Below are positions 8,687 through 18,019 of a DNA stretch of 48,597 bases, in pieces. Made by a program: the position numbers and the translations under genes. The DNA is from an uncultured Porphyromonadaceae bacterium. Lineage in GTDB: Bacteria > Bacteroidota > Bacteroidia > Bacteroidales > Muribaculaceae. The notes under the pieces are model-generated. The model worked only from the letters and a program-made list of their open reading frames with translations. It was not told the origin of the DNA and did not search any database. The stretch lies in the NCBI GenBank assembly GCA_947174335.1, contig CAMWIM010000010.1:1-48597 (forward strand), written 5' to 3'. Every line of letters begins with the position of its first letter. Position 1 is the stretch's first letter.

Positions 8687-9196
8687 CTAATTAAGTAACT
8701 TTGCCAATACTTGATCTGATATATCAATGCGGGGTGTGGCATAGATTATATTTGCTGAAGTTGCACGGTCAAATATTGCCTGAAATCCGTTCTGGTCGGC
8801 AATTTCTTTGATAGCTTCGTAAACCTGATTTTGGATTGGCTCAATCATAGCTTCACGTTTTTTATAAATCTCGCCTTCAGGTCCGAAATATTTATAACGA
8901 AGTTCTGACGCTTCTTTTTCTTTGGCTGTGATAGCCTCTTCATATCGTTTTTGGTCAGCAGCTGAGAGATAAGGACGTTCTGACTGATATTGTTTATAGA
9001 TTGACTCAGCTTGTTTTTGAACAGTCTCAACCTCTTTTTGACGTGCCTGAGACAGTTTTTCCAATTGAGATTGTGCTACTTCATACGATCCTAAATTTTT
9101 CATGATATACTCCATATCAACCAGAGCGAATTTCTGTGCAAATGAAGCAGCTATACATCCTGCAAACATCAACAGGGATATAAATACTTTTTTCAT
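8687..9196 (-). CDS. OmpH/Skp family periplasmic chaperone (first copy)
   Basis: Skp-like chaperone of 169 residues, first of three in tandem after bamA. The signal peptide (MKKVFISLLMFAGCIAASFA) precedes QKFALVDMEYIMKNLGSYEVAQSQL, the typical OmpH opening. The long coiled coil includes ARQKEVETVQKQAESIYKQY and the conserved RPYLSAADQKRYEEAI. The C-terminal strand reads GFQAIFDRATSANIIYATPRIDISDQVL. In this family such proteins capture outer-membrane polypeptides leaving the Sec channel and hand them to BamA, the product of the gene 101 bases upstream. Confidence 0.93.
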   Translation of the reverse strand: MKKVFISLLMFAGCIAASFAQKFALVDMEYIMKNLGSYEVAQSQLEKLSQARQKEVETVQKQAESIYKQYQSERPYLSAADQKRYEEAITAKEKEASELRYKYFGPEGEIYKKREAMIEPIQNQVYEAIKEIADQNGFQAIFDRATSANIIYATPRIDISDQVLAKLLN

Positions 9197-9297
9197 AATT
9201 CTTTTCCTTTTAAATTTTGGTGTTTACTATATAGACGTCTTTTAACCCAAAAAGTTTAATCTTATTCGTTTATTATAGCAACATCATCATTTCATAT

Positions 9298-11925
9298 TTA
9301 GAATTCCTGACCAAGAATGAAGTGGAAGTGACTACCACCTTTCTCACCATATACGCGGTCAAAACCATAAGCCCAGTCAATACCCATCATACCGACCATC
9401 GGGAGATAGATACGAACACCGGCACCGGCACTGCGCTTAAGGTTGAAAGGTGCGAATTCTTTAACCGAGGTCCAAGCATTACCGGCTTCAACAAACGCCA
9501 AACCATAGATAGTTGTTGTCGGTTGTAGCATGAACGGGAAGTGAAGCTCCATTCCGATACGGCTGTAAGCATAACCTTCGCGTCCCCACGGCGTGAACTG
9601 ACCGTTGTCATAACCACGCAAAGCAATAGTTTCAGTTGCATAGGTGTAGCTACCGGTCATACCGTCACCACCGACATAGAAGGTTTCAAACGGAGAGCGG
9701 AGCCATTTGTTATAGCTGCCGAGCAAACCGAAGTCGGCACGAGTCATCAACACGAGTGTCCATTTGCCATCAACATCGGTAAGCGGAGTATATGTACGCG
9801 ATTTGAATCGTAATTTCCAGTATTCAACCCAACGATAAAGTTCTTGTTTTGCAGCATTGGTCTGAGTTTTTGAAAGCTGTTCCCAGTTACGCCCCGGCGA
9901 GAAGAGCGAAGCCGGAGGTGTCAAAGACAAGTTAACCGAGAATTGAGAACCGCTTCGAGTATAAAGAGGGTTATCTATTGAGTTACGAGCAAGTGTCAAC
10001 CCAAGCACCAACGCATTTGACTGACCGTTGTTCATATCAAACAGATATTCCCAGTTCTTCAGATAATACCAGTTGTATGACAACTCGGCAGTGAAAGTAA
10101 AGTAGTCATCGGGCCAGCTGAGACGTTTACCAAATCCTACTGTCACGCCTGCCATCTGGAGAAATTTACCCGGGTCATAAGCGTTTTCATAAGAATTTTG
10201 TAACATCTCGTTATAGTTATGGCCATAACCGTATCCATAGCCGTAACCATAACCGCTATACATATATGGATTAGACCACTGAGAGTTATAAAACGAGTTG
10301 TTCACACCGGTTTGACGGCTGTAATATGCCGATACCTGAAGTGAGTTAGGACGTTTTCCGCCAAACCAAGGATCAAGAAATGAAACTTGATATGCCTGAT
10401 AATAACGGGCATTGGTTTGAGCCGAAATTGTGAATGTCTGACCTTCACCTTGGGGAATCACGCCTTTATAGGTTGACGGATAGAGCAAGTTCTTAATTGA
10501 GAAGTTTGTAAACTTGAGTGAGAGTTTACCGATGATACCGGTTTGCCCCCAGCCCATTGAGAACTCAATTTGGTCGTTCGCCTTAGAAGCAAGATTAAAC
10601 AAGATATCAACAGTTCCGTTTTCCTCATTAGGCTGAGGCTGGATGTCCATATTTTCAGGGTCAAAGTGACCGGTCTGGGCAATTTCACGAGCCGAGCGAA
10701 TAAGGTCACGTTTTGAGAACAGTTCACCCGGACGCACACGAAGTTCACGGCGGATAACTTTCTCATACAATCGGTCGTTACCGTTGATAATTACACGATT
10801 GATTTTTGCCTGAGGACCTTCAAACATCTTCATTTCGAGATCGATTGAATCACCTCTTACATTCTTTTCAACCGGAACGAGCTGATAGAAGAGATAACCG
10901 TTGTCCATATAGAGGTTGGCAACCGCATCATCATCTTCAGTTGTACGTTTATTCAACAATTTCTGGTTGTAAACCTCACCCGGCTTAATTCCCAATACAT
11001 TATTAAGATATTCGGTGGTGTAAACCGTATTACCAACCCAGTCAATATCGCTGATATAGTATTTTTTACCTTCTTCAACATTAAGGAAAATATCAACAGT
11101 CTTACCATCGTAGTTAGCAACCGAATCGCTTAAGATTTTTGCATCACGGTAACCTTTCTCGTTATATTTTGCAATGATGTTATTAAGGTCATTTTCATAA
11201 TCGGCTTCGACAAACTTCTTTTGTTTAAACAGATTGAGGATATTCCCATTTTCGTTTGTCTTCTTCATCGCACTCTTGATAGCCTTATCGGTCAAGACTT
11301 CATTACCGTCAATATAAATCTTGTGCACCTTGACTTTGTCATGCTTATCAACTGCGATATTAACAATTACTTCATTCTTATTTTCAGGGTCATCTTTCAA
11401 TGTAATATCGACTTCTGCATTACCAAAACCCTTCGTCGAATAATATTTTTCTATAATAACTTTAGCACGGTCAATCACATTACGAGTAATCTGGTTACCC
11501 TTCATCAACTGAAGACGGTCTTGAATATCGTCTCGTTCGCTCTTCTTCATTCCGATATAATTGATTTCAGAGATGCGAGGGTTTGTACGTAATTCAAGTT
11601 CAAGCCACGCACGATCGCCAAAAGTTTTCAAAACCTTTACACGAGCCTGAGAGAACAGACCTTGACGCATAAGGCGTTTTACAGCCGTAGTGATATCCTG
11701 CCCCGGAATTTCGATGCGCTGCCCAGCTTTCAAACCTGAATAGCCGAGGATAACAACATCGTCATAGTTGGGAGCACCTGTCACCTTTATATCGGCTATC
11801 TCGTAAGTTCGAGGAAGACCGGTAAAGAGCACATTTGGTGTATAGATTGTATCAAGACGTTCTTGTGCTGAAGCAGCAAAGAATAGAGAGACTAACAACG
11901 TGATTAATGTAAGCTTATATCGCAT
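9298..11925 (-). CDS. bamA: Outer-membrane protein assembly factor BamA
   Basis: Essential outer-membrane insertase, 875 residues. A signal peptide (about residues 1-20, ending FFAASA) is followed by a tandem POTRA region of about 400 residues: GLKAGQRIEIPGQDITTAVKRL, NPRISEINYIG, VHKIYIDGNEVLTDKAI, ISDIDWVGNTVYTTEYLN, and INRVIINGNDRLYEKVIRRELR followed by RPGELFSKRDL. The C-terminal half is the Omp85 barrel, with the conserved end region GAGVRIYLPMVGMMGIDWAYGFD and a terminal aromatic strand (FHFILGQEF). An extracellular loop contains an unusual glycine-tyrosine repeat. It sits between uppS and three skp-like genes, a common Bacteroidota arrangement that couples lipid-carrier synthesis, the insertase and its chaperones. 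Confidence 0.97.
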   Translation of the reverse strand: MRYKLTLITLLVSLFFAASAQERLDTIYTPNVLFTGLPRTYEIADIKVTGAPNYDDVVILGYSGLKAGQRIEIPGQDITTAVKRLMRQGLFSQARVKVLKTFGDRAWLELELRTNPRISEINYIGMKKSERDDIQDRLQLMKGNQITRNVIDRAKVIIEKYYSTKGFGNAEVDITLKDDPENKNEVIVNIAVDKHDKVKVHKIYIDGNEVLTDKAIKSAMKKTNENGNILNLFKQKKFVEADYENDLNNIIAKYNEKGYRDAKILSDSVANYDGKTVDIFLNVEEGKKYYISDIDWVGNTVYTTEYLNNVLGIKPGEVYNQKLLNKRTTEDDDAVANLYMDNGYLFYQLVPVEKNVRGDSIDLEMKMFEGPQAKINRVIINGNDRLYEKVIRRELRVRPGELFSKRDLIRSAREIAQTGHFDPENMDIQPQPNEENGTVDILFNLASKANDQIEFSMGWGQTGIIGKLSLKFTNFSIKNLLYPSTYKGVIPQGEGQTFTISAQTNARYYQAYQVSFLDPWFGGKRPNSLQVSAYYSRQTGVNNSFYNSQWSNPYMYSGYGYGYGYGYGHNYNEMLQNSYENAYDPGKFLQMAGVTVGFGKRLSWPDDYFTFTAELSYNWYYLKNWEYLFDMNNGQSNALVLGLTLARNSIDNPLYTRSGSQFSVNLSLTPPASLFSPGRNWEQLSKTQTNAAKQELYRWVEYWKLRFKSRTYTPLTDVDGKWTLVLMTRADFGLLGSYNKWLRSPFETFYVGGDGMTGSYTYATETIALRGYDNGQFTPWGREGYAYSRIGMELHFPFMLQPTTTIYGLAFVEAGNAWTSVKEFAPFNLKRSAGAGVRIYLPMVGMMGIDWAYGFDRVYGEKGGSHFHFILGQEF
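10222..10254 (-). repeat. Gly-Tyr repeat in a BamA barrel loop
   Basis: The codons read SGYGYGYGYGYGH, five and a half GY units in a row, within the barrel half of BamA and between segments that look like beta strands. The position suggests a surface loop. The DNA is a 6-base imperfect tandem repeat with synonymous variation (GGT/GGA/GGC and TAT/TAC). Confidence 0.85.
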
Positions 11926-11957
11926 TTTTAATTGCTTGTGTTGTGGATTGAAGTCGT

Positions 11958-12701
11958 TTATTTAAGTTGTTCGCTCGTGAGTCCGAAACGACGCTCGCGA
12001 GTCATGTATTGTTTAATGGCATCCTCAAAATCTTTAGCAGAAAAATCGGGCCAATAAGTTTCAGTAACATAAATTTCGGAGTAAGCAGCCTGCCAAAGCA
12101 AAAAGTTACTTAAACGCAGGTCTCCCCCCGTGCGGATAATCAGCTCGGGATCAGGCATTCCTACCGTTGCCAAATTATCAGATATATCCTTGTCTGATAT
12201 AGAGTCAGCGTCAATTTGTCCGGTTGCCGCCATTGCCGCCAGACGTCGTGCCGCACGAGTAATTTCCCAACGTGAAGAGTAACTGATTGCCAAACACAAT
12301 GTCAAGCCTGTGCAGTGGACGGTGTCAGCCATACACTGTTCAAGTCGTTCGAGCGAGTAAGCCGGAATAGACTCTTTATTGCCAATCATTGTCAGTTTAA
12401 CATTATTCTTGATGAGGTCGGGAGTCTCACGCTCAATTGCCGTAACAATCAAGTGCATCAACAAATTAACCTCCTCAACCGGACGATTCCAGTTTTCTGT
12501 TGAGAATGTATATAATGTAAGATACTTTATTCCGAGACGTGAAGCCTCTTCGGTAATAAGTCTTACGGTATCGACCCCTTTGACATGCCCCTCAGAGCGG
12601 TCAAGGTTCTTAGCCTTAGCCCAACGTCCATTACCATCCATGATGATTGCTACATGGGTGGGCATAGGGTTTGTCTTTATGTCGGTCGTTATATTATTCA
12701 T
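11958..12701 (-). CDS. uppS: Isoprenyl transferase (undecaprenyl diphosphate synthase)
   Basis: Cis-prenyltransferase that condenses isopentenyl diphosphates onto farnesyl diphosphate to make the C55 lipid carrier for peptidoglycan and O-antigen. It has 247 residues, the usual length. Family motifs are complete: HVAIIMDGNGRWAK with the catalytic Asp at residue 22, the TLYTFSTENWNRP motif, and the pyrophosphate-binding RTGGDLRLSNFLLWQ followed by EIYVTETYWPDF. There is no signal peptide; the enzyme acts at the inner face of the membrane. It is placed 6 bases after the DUF6089 gene and 32 bases before bamA, so it is in the middle of one transcript. Confidence 0.97.
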   Translation of the reverse strand: MNNITTDIKTNPMPTHVAIIMDGNGRWAKAKNLDRSEGHVKGVDTVRLITEEASRLGIKYLTLYTFSTENWNRPVEEVNLLMHLIVTAIERETPDLIKNNVKLTMIGNKESIPAYSLERLEQCMADTVHCTGLTLCLAISYSSRWEITRAARRLAAMAATGQIDADSISDKDISDNLATVGMPDPELIIRTGGDLRLSNFLLWQAAYSEIYVTETYWPDFSAKDFEDAIKQYMTRERRFGLTSEQLK

Positions 12702-12707
12702 TTTAAA

Positions 12708-13391
12708 TTAATCAATGTGATGACAGGTCGTGCATCGAGCACCAATCTCGTATGATAACGCAATGGTCAAACCCGACATCCAATCAGTGTTCTTTGCAAA
12801 TGCACTATCAATTTTCAACGGGTCGTCGACATTATCGAGACGGTCGGTAAACGTTTTTGAAACTATAAACTCTGCAGCCAAGTTTAGTCTGTCAGCAACA
12901 CGATATCTCACGCCTGCACCAATAGGAATTACAGGAGAAACCGAGGTCGCCGAGCCTGAATGAGAAGCAATAACTCCAACTCCGGCAGTAATATAGGGAG
13001 TCCAATTATACAACCGACGATAAGCGACAACCGATTTACCATACGGCATAAAATTGAAGTTAAACCGACAGTCAAGTTCATATACAACTGATTTGAATTG
13101 TCTTGGAGCCGATTGAGGCAGGAATGTTCCGTCAGCCGTTTTGCCACTCAAAGTCGAAATCGACAAATTTGCTCCGGCTGAATATCTTGAGTTAAAAAGA
13201 TAATCTACTTTTACGCCTGCATTTATACCGGGATGTTTAAAGAAGTTTGAACACAAATCACCTGAATAACCCGACATACCGCATTTAACACCGAGGTCAA
13301 AACGATAGGTATCGTTCTGTCCGCGAGCTGTTAAAGCTGAAAATGAGGTCATCGTCATAATCATAATATAGGTCAGATGATTAATTGTCAT
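12708..13391 (-). CDS. DUF6089-like outer-membrane beta-barrel protein
   Basis: A 227-residue exported protein with a short hydrophobic leader (ending SALTARG before QND; a start at one of the later ATGs is possible). The rest is an alternating pattern of beta strands with Gly and aromatic residues: FDLGVKCGMSGYSGDLCSN, AGVKVDYLFNSRYSAGANLS, WTPYITAGVGVIA, GAGVRYRVADRLNLAAEF. These mark a small porin-like barrel of the type placed next to uppS and bamA in many Bacteroidota and called DUF6089. The function is unknown. It ends in CTTCHHID, a CxxCH sequence that also fits a heme-c or metal site. Only 13 bases separate it from the upstream DUF6242 gene. Confidence 0.75.
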   Translation of the reverse strand: MTINHLTYIMIMTMTSFSALTARGQNDTYRFDLGVKCGMSGYSGDLCSNFFKHPGINAGVKVDYLFNSRYSAGANLSISTLSGKTADGTFLPQSAPRQFKSVVYELDCRFNFNFMPYGKSVVAYRRLYNWTPYITAGVGVIASHSGSATSVSPVIPIGAGVRYRVADRLNLAAEFIVSKTFTDRLDNVDDPLKIDSAFAKNTDWMSGLTIALSYEIGARCTTCHHID

Positions 13392-13404
13392 TAGACTTTA
13401 AACA

Positions 13405-14928
13405 TTATTGTATAGGCTTGAACATCAATGTCGTAATAGCCGAGCTCCAAACCGAGTTGACGATAGTACCATCGTTATCATATCCGCCAAACACATATAT
13501 TGTCGGTACGTCCCAGCTTGTGATTGGAGCAACTGCACGCGAATTTACCACGGCTAAAGGATTAACCCACCAGCGGGGAATTGTTCGTTGCGGGAAAGAA
13601 TTCCATTCACTGACAGATCTTGATTTTGCAGGAGCATCACTATATGTAACATCTTCTACAAATGCCTGAGCCATATTGACAGGAGTAATGAAATCGGGCA
13701 ACTGCATGAGAGAGTCAGCCTGATGCCAGTTAAAGCCGAGGTCACGCGAAATATATACTATTTCATCGTTTTTACCGTTAGACATCTGTCCACCCATAGC
13801 AAGCAGGACTGATTCTTTTGTCACTTTCCAATTGGTAGATGATGTCTTACAAGTATAATATGGTAATAAAATCATACCATCTGCAGCAATCGGATGAGTA
13901 TTAGTCAGGTTAGCCCAACGATTACCATCGTAAGCCCACGTGTCATACAGTTTTTTTCCTGAAGCATCACGACCACCAATCATAATTGCTTGAGGCTGAG
14001 TGGTCCACTCTGATGTATAAATCACAAACTGGCTGTTACCTTTAACCGGGAAACGGTCAGGAATATTAGCAGTGGTCGTTTCGGGATAAGTCACATTATT
14101 ATATATAGTACCGTCGGTTGCAACACCAAGGAGTGTACTTTCATAAGCTCCCAGAATATGATACCAAACAGTAGAACAGTCAGTCCAAGTAACGCCATAG
14201 TCTGTTGATTCATACAAATCGCCGGCATCTGACAATATGTACAGTTTTTCATCCAATGCCGCCAATTCGTCAATGTCGGGATTAAACGACATTTCAACAT
14301 TCTGCATCGACCATTCTCCATAAGGGGAATCAGCAGTTGCCACGACAAATTCACCATCTTTCGAGGTCATGCACACAAATTTTGAAGTCGTTCTGACAGT
14401 CTTTTGTGCAACCGGTGTCTCCAACGTAGTCGGCAAATCTCTGCGTGCGCCCGGCATCCACATCAACGAGTCAGAAACAATGGTATGAACATTCACCTGA
14501 ATTAAGTAGTCTCGCTTATCGATTCCGTTCACAGCTGTAAGACGCAATGTAACAGGACCATTAGCAAAGTTTATCTTTTCGGTGCTTTCTTCATCATAAT
14601 CAACGACCGTATCGTTGTTGAAAATCGTCTTGTATAACAACTGAGTCTTGGAGACATATCCGACTGAAATGTTTACGCCCAACTGTGAAATATCAGTTCC
14701 TTTGGGTAGCGAATCGGCATTATAAACTCGGGCACTGTTCAAGTCAATCGAGAAATAAACCGAGTCGAGCGATGATAGAATCGAGTCATTCGCCTTCAAA
14801 GAGAATGCTGTTACAAGAACTTCTGACGATGCCTCGGGTATTGTAATCGTGTTAGAGTCGTGATTACACGACATCATTCCTGCCATAACAATACCTGAGA
14901 TTATAAATATAGCTACTTTTTTAAGCAT
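13405..14928 (-). CDS. DUF6242-like surface or periplasmic lipoprotein
   Basis: A 507-residue lipoprotein when started at the ATG at 14928. This start gives a clean signal (MLKKVAIFIISGIVMAGMMSC, lipidated Cys21), and the promoter at 14950-14957 lies just upstream; an ATG at 14982 would put 18 residues across the promoter. The first part holds a beta domain (about residues 25-160), the rest a repeated pattern like a beta-propeller: VTWTDCSTVWYHILGAYESTLLGVATDGTIY, then AIMIGGRDASGKKLYDTWAYDG, ESVLLAMGGQMSNGKNDEIVYISRD and TIYVFGGYDNDGTIVNSVWSS. The kelch/BNR-like units match the Bacteroidales DUF6242 family as I know it. The role is unknown. It is the first gene of the operon running to ompH. 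Confidence 0.72.
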   Translation of the reverse strand: MLKKVAIFIISGIVMAGMMSCNHDSNTITIPEASSEVLVTAFSLKANDSILSSLDSVYFSIDLNSARVYNADSLPKGTDISQLGVNISVGYVSKTQLLYKTIFNNDTVVDYDEESTEKINFANGPVTLRLTAVNGIDKRDYLIQVNVHTIVSDSLMWMPGARRDLPTTLETPVAQKTVRTTSKFVCMTSKDGEFVVATADSPYGEWSMQNVEMSFNPDIDELAALDEKLYILSDAGDLYESTDYGVTWTDCSTVWYHILGAYESTLLGVATDGTIYNNVTYPETTTANIPDRFPVKGNSQFVIYTSEWTTQPQAIMIGGRDASGKKLYDTWAYDGNRWANLTNTHPIAADGMILLPYYTCKTSSTNWKVTKESVLLAMGGQMSNGKNDEIVYISRDLGFNWHQADSLMQLPDFITPVNMAQAFVEDVTYSDAPAKSRSVSEWNSFPQRTIPRWWVNPLAVVNSRAVAPITSWDVPTIYVFGGYDNDGTIVNSVWSSAITTLMFKPIQ

Positions 14929-14949
14929 AAAATTTTTATTATCAAAATG

Positions 14950-14957
14950 CAAAGTTA
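14950..14957 (-). promoter_or_regulatory. -7 promoter element of the DUF6242-uppS-bamA-ompH operon
   Basis: TAACTTTG on the minus strand fits TAnnTTTG exactly. The predicted start near 14946 leaves a leader of about 18 bases before the ATG at 14928 and supports that start over the upstream one. No clear -33 TTTG is at the expected distance. Confidence 0.58.
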
Positions 14958-15145
14958 CTATAATCTTAGCAATCTTTCGCATTTATAATGCTAAAATTAT
15001 AGACTTCCTTATAAAATATCACGCAAATTTACGTTATACTTTCAGATTTGACAACTTGTTATAGATTATTTACCCCTTTACCCCCTCTTTTTTTATGTTT
15101 TTAACGATTTTAACCGCTATAACCCCTTACGGATGTTAACAAATA

Positions 15146-15178
15146 ACCCGCCACACAGTTAAAAACCATGTAGCGGGT
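15146..15178 (-). terminator. Probable terminator after the TPR gene
   Basis: On the minus strand ACCCGCTACA pairs with TGTGGCGGGT (one wobble) around a 13-base loop. The sequence after it is TATTTGTTAAC, only modestly T-rich. It sits 21 bases past the TPR stop codon. The remaining bases up to 14950 are AT-rich and show no gene. Confidence 0.5.
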
Positions 15179-15198
15179 AAGTATAAAAAAGTCTATAT

Positions 15199-17415
15199 TT
15201 ATCGTTCGACAGCCTCAATCACGAATGGCAAAAGAGCAATATCAGCACCGCCATTTTCAAGTATATCCACTTCATTTTCAATACGTCTTGTAACCTCATC
15301 CGATTTTACGTCTTCACCGGCAGTCATCGCCAACCGATATTTCTTTATCGCTTCGGTCACATTCCCTTTCATATATGCGATATGTCCAAGCCTTATATAA
15401 TCAGTAGGGGTTGCCGTAAACTCGCTGACAAGACGTTCATAATTTGCTGTTGCATTTTTATAATCTCCTGTAGCGAGTTGAACCCACGCCAACATTCTCA
15501 ACGCCTTAGCATCATCAGGAGAGAAATAAAGAATTTTATGCAACAATGGTGATGCTTTTCCATATTCATGAATTTCAATGTAGCAGTTTACCAAGTTGAG
15601 AATCACATTTTTACTGTCAGGCTGAAGTGAATCGATACGTTCAAAACATTCGGCAGCCTCTCTAAATTGACCGAGAATCATCAAACATCCGCCTATCCGC
15701 TTAAGCGTCCAAACGCTACGTGAATCAATCAGCTCGGCACGACGATAGTATTCAAGAGCTGCCTCAATTTCACCACCTTTCTGTAAACAAAATCCGATTT
15801 TCTGATACAATTCAGCCGACGGAGGCATTGTTTTTTCAATTGCACGGAACATCTCAAGTGCTTCACCATAATATTTATGATTAAAATAAAATTCGGCTAT
15901 CATCTGAGCATTATCCATCGCCTTTATCCATTCCTTCAATCCCTCTACATTAAAAATGTTGAACCGCATCTTAAACGGATTGTCAAATTCATTGTGACGG
16001 CTATACAAATTAAAGAATCGATAAAGATCCTGAACATACTTATTTACAACATTACGTCGGTCAACCACAGTCTCATTCAGCGCAGCCGAGCGTAATTCCG
16101 CCAAATTCACATTGTAGGTCTTGAACTGCGAAAGCATAAACGAACGCTGGCTTTCAGGCACTTTCATCAGTGAATAAAAAAATGAGAATTTATCACTGTT
16201 GCACAAAAACGGTGACACAACCAACATATCGGCTATCGGCTCTGCAACTTCTTTATTTTCAGCCGTAACACCTGAGTATTCAGCCGTGAATGGCAAAAAC
16301 CAATTTGATATTTCATTAAAGAATGTATAATTTTTCAAGTTGGAAAATGTACTCATAAACACATCTCCGCCCTCTTCCTGAATCTCGGTCATCTCTTTCA
16401 GGCGGTCGGCAACACCTGACTTTTCAAGAACTTCCATCCATTCGGGATTTTCTTCAAGCTCAGATATATCAGCCATTTGCGATGCATCAAGATGACGTTT
16501 CGCAATATCCGGTCTTATTTTGAGCAGCTCAGGTATCACATCGTCAGTCATCTTTCGGTTAATTCGCTCTGTATCACGGGTTCTGACAATTTCGGCGTAA
16601 CTGTTACGAAGGTCTCCTACCCAAGCAGGCTGCTCAGATGCCTGACCAAGCCTCAACGTCAGAGCATCAGACATCGGACGCTCGGGATATTGGAACATTA
16701 TCAGTAAAATTGCTGTTAAAGAAACCGGTCCGAGAGCCGATTTATCATCACCGGCATATCGGTTATACACATCAAACAGCAATGCCAATTTATTTTCGTC
16801 ATAAAACTTGAAAAGCGACAGCAATAAAGCCGACACTACAAGATGTTTTACCGCATATCCCGCTTCATCAGAAGTCAGCAATTTTGCCACCGCATCATAG
16901 TTGTCCGATACCAGCGGGAATGTCACCCATATTCGGTTAAAAATGCGTCGTTCCAAAGCTTCACGTTTCTTCAACTTCTCACCGTATGGAGTTTGTTCAG
17001 ATAATTCATCTGAAGTCAGAAAATTGAAGATTGACATCTCATCAGACATCTTCAAATACTGCTCAATCAAAGCTGCAACAGTATCGTCGGGACGAGTTGC
17101 CTCAAATCGATAAACATTATAAAACTGAGATGGATTATCGACCATTTCGATACGACGAGTCACGACATCGAGCAATTGCAATGTCCGATTTACAAACGAC
17201 TCATAACTTTTCACTCGACCGGGATCAGTTCCTCCTGTCTCAAAATGGTCAAGCAAGCGATTATAGTCATCAAGGATTGAATTAGCCTGTCGAACATAAT
17301 CTTTTGTCGGGAATTTCTCGCCAAGCTGTTTTACGATATTGATTGCCGATTTAAGACGATGATTTCTAATATGTCCAATTGCTTGACTTCTAAGCGTTTT
17401 ATATGTTTTATCCAT
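15199..17415 (-). CDS. Tetratricopeptide repeat protein
   Basis: A 738-residue soluble protein without a signal peptide or membrane segment. The C-terminal third (about residues 500-710) is a TPR array: YYGEALEMFRAIEKTMPPSAELYQKIGFCLQKGG, IEAALEYYRRAELIDSRSVWTLKRIGGCLMILG, FREAAECFERIDSLQPDSKNVILNLVNCYIEI, then two more units ending EAIKKYRLAMTAGED. The N-terminal 500 residues are helical and not a family I recognise with certainty. TPR domains bind partner proteins, so a scaffold role is likely, but the partner is not visible. It lies 79 bases after the DUF488 gene on the same strand and ends before a probable terminator. Confidence 0.85.
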   Translation of the reverse strand: MDKTYKTLRSQAIGHIRNHRLKSAINIVKQLGEKFPTKDYVRQANSILDDYNRLLDHFETGGTDPGRVKSYESFVNRTLQLLDVVTRRIEMVDNPSQFYNVYRFEATRPDDTVAALIEQYLKMSDEMSIFNFLTSDELSEQTPYGEKLKKREALERRIFNRIWVTFPLVSDNYDAVAKLLTSDEAGYAVKHLVVSALLLSLFKFYDENKLALLFDVYNRYAGDDKSALGPVSLTAILLIMFQYPERPMSDALTLRLGQASEQPAWVGDLRNSYAEIVRTRDTERINRKMTDDVIPELLKIRPDIAKRHLDASQMADISELEENPEWMEVLEKSGVADRLKEMTEIQEEGGDVFMSTFSNLKNYTFFNEISNWFLPFTAEYSGVTAENKEVAEPIADMLVVSPFLCNSDKFSFFYSLMKVPESQRSFMLSQFKTYNVNLAELRSAALNETVVDRRNVVNKYVQDLYRFFNLYSRHNEFDNPFKMRFNIFNVEGLKEWIKAMDNAQMIAEFYFNHKYYGEALEMFRAIEKTMPPSAELYQKIGFCLQKGGEIEAALEYYRRAELIDSRSVWTLKRIGGCLMILGQFREAAECFERIDSLQPDSKNVILNLVNCYIEIHEYGKASPLLHKILYFSPDDAKALRMLAWVQLATGDYKNATANYERLVSEFTATPTDYIRLGHIAYMKGNVTEAIKKYRLAMTAGEDVKSDEVTRRIENEVDILENGGADIALLPFVIEAVER

Positions 17416-17494
17416 TAGTCACAATTATTTTATTAATACGACGTACCATGCCGCATTATTTACACTTTACAGCAAAAATCTTGCCAAAACTCAT

Positions 17495-17860
17495 TCAACC
17501 GAGTTTTGACTGCAAAAACTGTTTCAAAACAATAGCATTGTTACGTTTTTCATCTCGCGAACTAAAGAGTAAAGTCACAGTATCATGATTTTTAACCTCA
17601 TTCAAAAGCAAAGTAACATCGGGAGACTGACTTAACTCGGCTAAATATCGCTTTTCAAACTCATCCCAACGTTCATCGGGATTTTCATGGAACCAATGTC
17701 TTAATTCATCGGAGGGTGCAACATTTTTAGCCCACAAATCATAATGAAATTTCTCTTTTGATTCACCCCTGGGCCATAGACGATCTATAAATACTCTAAA
17801 TCCGTCTCCGTTTGCTCCTTCAGGGTCGGAATACACTCTTTTTACATTTATATTTGTCAT
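17495..17860 (-). CDS. DUF488 (YeaO-like) family protein
   Basis: Small cytoplasmic protein of 121 residues when started at the ATG at 17860; this start puts the family opening VKRVYSDPEGANGDGFRVFIDRLWPRG right at the N-terminus, whereas an ATG at 17908 adds 16 unconserved residues. The WPRG motif, the DLWAKNVAPSDELRHWFHENPDERWDEFEKRY segment and the LLFSSRDEKRNNAIVLKQFL end are typical of DUF488 / YeaO proteins. The family has no well-established biochemical role. It is divergent from feoAB, with a 159-base AT-rich gap between the two start codons, and is upstream of the TPR gene. Confidence 0.88.
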   Translation of the reverse strand: MTNINVKRVYSDPEGANGDGFRVFIDRLWPRGESKEKFHYDLWAKNVAPSDELRHWFHENPDERWDEFEKRYLAELSQSPDVTLLLNEVKNHDTVTLLFSSRDEKRNNAIVLKQFLQSKLG

Positions 17861-17990
17861 GTCTTCGGAATAATTTTCAATAAATATCTGTGTATGTCTA
17901 TTTAACAATTTACACCCGTTTTAGTTGCATCAAACCTCAATTTAAATCATTTTTATTATTTAAAATGATTCTAAATTAGAAAAAATTTCC

Positions 17991-17998
17991 GAACTTTG
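17991..17998 (+). promoter_or_regulatory. Possible -7 promoter element of feoAB
   Basis: GAACTTTG differs from TAnnTTTG only in its first base. Transcription would begin near 18002, which favours the ATG at 18020 over those at 17996 and 18002. No -33 match. No clear Fur box could be identified by eye in the AT-rich sequence upstream. Confidence 0.38.
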
Positions 17999-18019
17999 CA
18001 GATGATTGTTTTACAGATT

